Shown here: positions 59,617 to 64,000 of the stretch, in pieces | Numbering within the stretch: position 1 is the stretch's first letter | Layout: each line of letters begins with the position of its first letter | DNA from: Paraburkholderia sp. BL21I4N1 | GTDB lineage: Bacteria; Pseudomonadota; Gammaproteobacteria; Burkholderiales; Burkholderiaceae | DNA length: 64,000 bases | Assembly: GCF_002973525.1 (NCBI RefSeq) | Contig: NZ_PVEN01000005.1 | Span: 372,001-436,000, forward strand | Direction: 5' to 3' | Notes under the pieces: generated by a model | The model's database searches: none | The model's input: only the letters and a program-made list of their open reading frames with translations | What the model was told of the DNA's origin: nothing | Made by a program: the position numbers and the translations under genes

Positions 59617-61539
59617 TCATGAGGCTTCTCCGAATAGACGAACCGCGCGCGCCCGCTTTACAAGCCATTGCGCGGCTCTCGACCGGCGCCAGCGGGAGCG
59701 CGTCGGACGCGCGTCGTGGGCTGGTTCGGTGTCGGTCCGCGCAATTCCGCTGAAGGTGTCGCGATAGAAATTCTCGAAGTACGACATCACGTTTTCCTGC
59801 GCGCTCGACGACAGGATCGCGTGATCGGTGCGCTCGCAAAACGCCGCGCGGACGTGCTGAAAACGTCGCAGCCGCGCACCGTGCGCGCCGAAGTGACATT
59901 CCAGTTCCTCGACGCCTTCGTCGAGTACGCCATACACCAGCCGTGTCTCGGCGCCTTTGGCGTCGACCGCGGCGATCAGGCGGTGCGCTTCGCGCGCGCC
60001 CAGTTCGATACCGCTCACGCGTTCGAGCCGGTCGGCCAGCGTCGCGCCAATGCGGGCCATGAAGCGCGCCGCCAACTCGCGCGCCACCGGCCAGCCGCCC
60101 GACTGCCCCTTCAGCACGCGCAGCCATTTGCGCGGCTGGTACATGGAACGCAGATAGCTGCGCGTCGAGCCGAAGGTTGCGGGTGCAACTTTCGGTTTGC
60201 CCTGCTCGTCGCAGAGGTTGCGCCAGCTGAACTTCTGCAGATTGATCAGCACCGCGCCGGTTACGGCCGGTTCACGCGCGGCGGCATGCAAGCCGATGTA
60301 GGCGCCCGCGCAAATGCCGAGCACCACGGCGCCGCGATGACCTTGCGCGTTCAACCAGCGGGCCGCGCACGCGGCATCGTCGACGCCTTCCGGCGCGTAC
60401 AACGCGTCGAGGTTGAGGCCGTCGACGGATGGCAGGCTGTCACCCAGACCGCGGAGATCGACCCGCAGCGAGCTGATGCCCTGTTGCGCGAGACGCCGTG
60501 CGAAACGCACGCCGAGTCGCGCATTGCCGATCCGGGAAACGGCGCCCGTGTTCAGTAGAAGCGCGGCAGGCGCGGTGGCGCTCGCGTGCGCTTCGCACCG
60601 CGCGGCCGGCGCGCAGTAGATGCCGAACAATCGGCCGCCGTCGAGCCAGACCGGCGTCTCGACCACGTTCGGCGCGACGGGATGGCCGGCGAGGTGGTCG
60701 GTCGCGTGCGTGGCGCAATGAACGGCAGCATGCTGCGCATCGCCGCCGACAGGCGCGCTCGCCGCCGCGTCGCCCCGCTCCGCCAGCCAGTTTTCGATCG
60801 ATGCGAACGCCGCTCGCGGCAACTCGCTGTCGAGCGATTCCAGCATGAACTTGCCGTATTCGTCGAACGGCTGCCGTTCGACGTCGAGACCTTGCTCGCG
60901 ATAGTGCGCGACCAGCGCGTCGACGCGCCCGGCGTCCAGCGAATCGAGGACGAGAATGCGCGTGGCGGGCTGCCGCGCATCGCGTCGCAAGTCGACGGCG
61001 CGCAGGCTCTCCAGCGTGTCCTGATAGAGACGAAAACCGTAAGCCTCGACGAAAGCGTCGGTGTCGGGCTCGTGAACGCAATCCATCGACGCCGGAATCG
61101 ACAGCCACTGCCGGTAATGCGCGCGCAACTCACGCTGATAGTTCTTGCCGGACAGGACCGGCGCGAGCAGCACGAGGCCGTTCACGTCGCCGAGTTCCTG
61201 TGCCGCGAGCGCGGCCAGCGTGCCCCCCAGCCGCAACCCACACAAACTGACGCGCGCGACGCCGGTGGACTCGCGCAGCCACGCGACGGCTTCCTTGATG
61301 CTATCGATCCACGCGCGCCAGCGGCCCGGTTCGCTCGGGTCGCCGGCCGAGTCGCCGGTGCCGGGGTAGTCGAAGCGCAACACCGGCATACCGCGTTCCG
61401 CGAGCCGCTCGGCCAGCCTGCGCAAGCCGCGATAGGTGCAGAGCGCGTCATAGCCGAACGGAGAACACAACACCACGCCATGCGGCCCATTCGCCGGATG
61501 GAACCAACCGAACTGACCATCGAAGACTACTGGCCTCAC
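59617..61539 (-). CDS. Tandem alpha/beta hydrolase fusion protein
   Basis: The protein has two hydrolase units. The first (about residues 1-265) shows VLCSPFGYDAL, VLRFDYPGTGDSAGD and a nucleophile-elbow-like GLRLGG. The second (about residues 290-590) shows LRVDLRGLGDSL and GICAGAYIGLHAA with a GxCxG elbow, that is Cys in place of Ser. The GTG at 61539 is preceded by GAGGAG and gives MRPVVFDGQFGWFHP; a TTG start at 61569 is less likely. It is encoded with surface-polysaccharide type genes. Confidence 0.78.
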   Translation of the reverse strand: MRPVVFDGQFGWFHPANGPHGVVLCSPFGYDALCTYRGLRRLAERLAERGMPVLRFDYPGTGDSAGDPSEPGRWRAWIDSIKEAVAWLRESTGVARVSLCGLRLGGTLAALAAQELGDVNGLVLLAPVLSGKNYQRELRAHYRQWLSIPASMDCVHEPDTDAFVEAYGFRLYQDTLESLRAVDLRRDARQPATRILVLDSLDAGRVDALVAHYREQGLDVERQPFDEYGKFMLESLDSELPRAAFASIENWLAERGDAAASAPVGGDAQHAAVHCATHATDHLAGHPVAPNVVETPVWLDGGRLFGIYCAPAARCEAHASATAPAALLLNTGAVSRIGNARLGVRFARRLAQQGISSLRVDLRGLGDSLPSVDGLNLDALYAPEGVDDAACAARWLNAQGHRGAVVLGICAGAYIGLHAAAREPAVTGAVLINLQKFSWRNLCDEQGKPKVAPATFGSTRSYLRSMYQPRKWLRVLKGQSGGWPVARELAARFMARIGATLADRLERVSGIELGAREAHRLIAAVDAKGAETRLVYGVLDEGVEELECHFGAHGARLRRFQHVRAAFCERTDHAILSSSAQENVMSYFENFYRDTFSGIARTDTEPAHDARPTRSRWRRSRAAQWLVKRARAVRLFGEAS

Positions 61540-61697
61540 GCTTCGCTCCTCACTGTGCTTACCTTTCAAGCATTACAACAAACCTCATACCTATCCTCTG
61601 TACGCCTTGCCACATAGCCCTTCTGACTGCGAGGCGCGGACGGCGCGGATAGCGTTGCTGTGCGAAAGACGAGCGTCGATGAAACGATGCAAAAAAC

Positions 61698-62675
61698 TCA
61701 GCCGCCGTGCGGCGTACGCAGCGCGAAAGTGGAACGGGCCGCGAGCAGCACGTGATAAAAAAACCGCGCGCGCAATCGCTCGCGCATCGGGTAGTGCCGC
61801 GATAACAGCACACGCCACGCGTTGGCCGGTTCGCCGGCGCGCGCATACGCGGAGGCCGCGCGCGGCGCGACCCGGCGCAACGCGTCGTCGCGGGCGGCCT
61901 GCGCCGCGGCCGGCACGCGGCTCGCGCGCAGTTGCGCAAACGCGTGCATGGCAGGCAACGCATGGGTCGAAATGGATTGGGCCGTTTCGCGCGAGATCGA
62001 CACGAACTCGTCCACGAAACAGATGGCCGCGGCGTCCATGCTAAGGCGCAGACCGAAATCGAAATCGCACGCCTCGCCGACTTCCGCCACCGTGCGATAG
62101 CCGGTCCGGCGCGCCGCCAGGGTATCCACGAGATAGCCGTTGTTTGGAAACATCTGGTCGATGCCTGCCAAGGCGGGCACGGGCAGCCGGCCGGCGCGTT
62201 CCGGCACGCGCCGGTAGTCGACGTTCAGCCGTTCGGTGGCCTGCGGGCGCGGCGTGCCGTCGTCGGCGATGACACGCTGTTTGCCGAACGCCGCGGTCAA
62301 TGCCGGGTAGCGCTGCCAGCAGGCGTCCAGACTGGCCAATGCGCCGGGTTCCAGCAGATCGTCGTCGTGCAACAGCACGAGGCGTGCGCCCCACGCGCGC
62401 GCGAAAAGCCGGTTGACGTTGCCCGCTTGTCCGAGCCGCGGCGTATTGCGTTCGTAGCGGATGGGCCGTGTACTGCGCGAACGGCAGCGCTCCACGAGCT
62501 GTTGCGCGCTGTCGTCGGCGGAATCGTCGCCGATGACGATTTCGAATTCGCCGTAGGTTTGCGCGAGACAACTGTCGATGGCCTGTTCCAGCAACGCAGG
62601 CCGGTTACAGGTGGGAATGCATATCGAGATCAATCGTGCGGTCAATGCGCCCCCGCCGTTCTCGCCACGCGTCAT
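61698..62675 (-). CDS. Glycosyltransferase family 2
   Basis: The 325-residue protein has a GT-A fold start (LISICIPTCNRPALLEQAIDSC), VIGDDSADDS with the sugar-nucleotide Asp and a DDD metal motif (LLHDDDLLEPGAL). It probably adds a sugar to a lipid-linked or polysaccharide acceptor. ATG at 62675 has a GGGG site. Confidence 0.88.
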   Translation of the reverse strand: MTRGENGGGALTARLISICIPTCNRPALLEQAIDSCLAQTYGEFEIVIGDDSADDSAQQLVERCRSRSTRPIRYERNTPRLGQAGNVNRLFARAWGARLVLLHDDDLLEPGALASLDACWQRYPALTAAFGKQRVIADDGTPRPQATERLNVDYRRVPERAGRLPVPALAGIDQMFPNNGYLVDTLAARRTGYRTVAEVGEACDFDFGLRLSMDAAAICFVDEFVSISRETAQSISTHALPAMHAFAQLRASRVPAAAQAARDDALRRVAPRAASAYARAGEPANAWRVLLSRHYPMRERLRARFFYHVLLAARSTFALRTPHGG

Positions 62676-62942
62676 GGTCAAACCCCGTTAAATAGCGGCA
62701 CTGGGTGCCGGTGCCGAGGGTGTCGCAACGGCCCTGCCCTCTGTTGGCTATTCATTTAACCCTGGCGGATCGCGACTATCTGTACGGCCACCCACACAGG
62801 CGCAGGGGGCGCCAGGGCACTATTCGAGGCTGCGACGGGCCGACGCCGACGTGCCGCGCATGCCGCAGGGTGCGGCCGCGAACCGACGGCGTCCGGGACG
62901 AACCTCATCATTGAAGGACTTCAGCCGCCGGACAAGGGCACC

Positions 62943-64000
62943 ATGGAAAGAAGTATCGTCAGGAACATCTTCATCAACTTCGCGGGAGCGATCGCACCGA
63001 CCTTCGTTTCCCTGGTGACCGTGCCGGCGTACATCCATCTGATGGGCGTGGAGCGCTACGGTGTCATCAATCTGGTGTGGGCGCTGATCGGCTATTTCAG
63101 TGTGCTCGATCTCGGCACGAGTCTCGCGACGGAAAATCAGATATCCAAGGCACGCGCCGCCAACGACGATTCGATCGAGCGGATTTTCTGGAGCGCCTGG
63201 TTCATGAATCTGGGCACCGGCATTGTCGGTGGCCTGCTGATCTATCTCGGCACGTTCATTTACATCACGCATGGCGTGAAGATCGAACCCGAGTTTCAAC
63301 GCGAAGTGATGGCGAGCCTGCCGTGGATCGCGGTGGCCGTGCCGATCGCGAACGTTTCGTGGGTGTTTGCCGGTGCGATCAACGGCGTGGAGCGTTTCGC
63401 CAGTTTCAACATCAACCAGACGATTGGCACCGCGCTGTTTCAACTGCTGCCGCTGGCGGCGATTTTCTGCTTTTCGCCTTCGCTGGCGGTCGTGATACCG
63501 GCAGCCGTGCTGGCACGTCTGATTGCCGGTGTGATGCTGGGCGCGGCCGCGTTTCGCGCCATCGGCATTCGACGTGTGCGGATGCCACAATGGCGCGTGA
63601 TGGCGGAGCTGTTTCGCTATGGCCGCTGGATGCTGCTGTTTTCCGGCGCCAACATGATTGCCTCGACGCTTGACCGGGTGCTGGTAGGTGCGTTGCTCGG
63701 CGCGCGTTTCGTGACTTACTACGCGACGCCGCAGAATCTCATTACGCGTTTGAACCTGCTGCCCATTGCGATGGTACGCACGTTGTTTCCGCGACTCTCG
63801 GCGGTATCGCGCGCGGATGCGGATGCGCTCGCGCACCGGGCGCTCGCGTTTTTGAACGGCGCGTTTACGCCTTGCGTGATCGTCGCGCTGTTCGCGTTGA
63901 AGCCGTTTTTGATGCTGTGGCTCGGGCCGGCGGTCGCGGCTGCGGCGCCGGTTGCCGGCGTGCTCGTGCTGGGCGTGTGGCTGAGCGGGCAGTCGGGCAT
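62943..64000 (+). CDS. Polysaccharide flippase (Wzx-like), partial
   Basis: An open frame from ATG 62943 to the right edge codes at least 352 residues: MERSIVRNIFINFAGAIAPTF then YIHLMGVERYGVINLVWALIGYFSVLDLG, the N-terminal pattern of O-antigen/oligosaccharide flippases, with about nine membrane segments visible. It moves lipid-linked oligosaccharide across the inner membrane and is divergent from the glycosyltransferase. The C-terminus lies outside the window. Confidence 0.88.
   Translation, partial: MERSIVRNIFINFAGAIAPTFVSLVTVPAYIHLMGVERYGVINLVWALIGYFSVLDLGTSLATENQISKARAANDDSIERIFWSAWFMNLGTGIVGGLLIYLGTFIYITHGVKIEPEFQREVMASLPWIAVAVPIANVSWVFAGAINGVERFASFNINQTIGTALFQLLPLAAIFCFSPSLAVVIPAAVLARLIAGVMLGAAAFRAIGIRRVRMPQWRVMAELFRYGRWMLLFSGANMIASTLDRVLVGALLGARFVTYYATPQNLITRLNLLPIAMVRTLFPRLSAVSRADADALAHRALAFLNGAFTPCVIVALFALKPFLMLWLGPAVAAAAPVAGVLVLGVWLSGQSG

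Noticed and set aside
60586-61617. Plus-strand frame of 343 codons opposite the tandem hydrolase
   Set aside because: Shadow frame without start signals; the minus-strand protein has clear hydrolase motifs.
62820-63836. Minus-strand frame of 338 codons at the right end
   Set aside because: It lies over a plus-strand frame with a clear flippase pattern and is Arg/His-rich, so it is a shadow.

Overview
The window looks like a chromosome of a GC-rich betaproteobacterium of the Burkholderiaceae, most likely Paraburkholderia. The evidence is the gene order aat-bpt-pyrD, the ssuD-ssuC-ssuB-TOBE block, strong codon bias to G/C in third positions, and the general look of the proteins. No database search was possible, so all names rest on motif and family recognition.

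Positions 1 to about 35350 are one end of a lambda-like siphophage prophage integrated at the 3' end of a tRNA-His gene (35354-35430, minus). The other end lies left of the window. The phage is organised like lambda. A cI repressor (24391-25368, plus) and a cro-like gene (24073-24285, minus) flank three operators of the form TAAAC-N5-GTTTA. A rightward-type operon on the minus strand runs from cro through a CII-like regulator, a replication O protein with four internal iterons (putative origin), small recombination and nuclease genes, a BrnT/BrnA toxin-antitoxin pair, an HNH nuclease, terminase, portal, ClpP-type protease, capsid, connectors and tail genes (with a classical -1 frameshift in G/GT), and leaves the window at tail assembly protein I. 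A leftward-type operon on the plus strand starts at a promoter with two more copies of the same operator (25924-25964) and runs to the integrase.

The plus-strand early operon carries the most striking content. Four tiny membrane-like proteins and several small unknown proteins come first. They are followed by a compact PRTRC set (27425-31834): proteins E, C (ubiquitin-like), F, B (E2-like), A (JAMM/JAB peptidase) and an E1-like ThiF protein. This is a nearly complete ubiquitin-like conjugation module in a prophage, without the ParB-like and ParM-like partners that normally accompany the cassette. The C protein has a 70-residue tail behind its ubiquitin-like part that could be removed by the JAMM protein. 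The same phage also carries the tail pair gpI (a family with a ubiquitin-like fold) and gpK (JAMM plus NlpC/P60).

Positions 35431-64000 are ordinary host chromosome: dusA, small exported and hypothetical proteins, the sulfonate operon ssuDCB, a TetR regulator divergent from an NAD-dependent epimerase-like gene with two clear operators between them, an enoyl-CoA hydratase family protein, an SMR transporter, a UPF0303 protein, initiator tRNA-Met, a haem-oxygenase-like redox protein, a Nudix hydrolase, the N-degron enzymes aat and bpt, pyrD, an amino-acid ABC transporter, a second signal peptidase I, a Gfo/Idh/MocA oxidoreductase, a GntR regulator, and the edge of a surface polysaccharide cluster (methyltransferase, tandem alpha/beta hydrolase, glycosyltransferase, flippase that runs off the right end).
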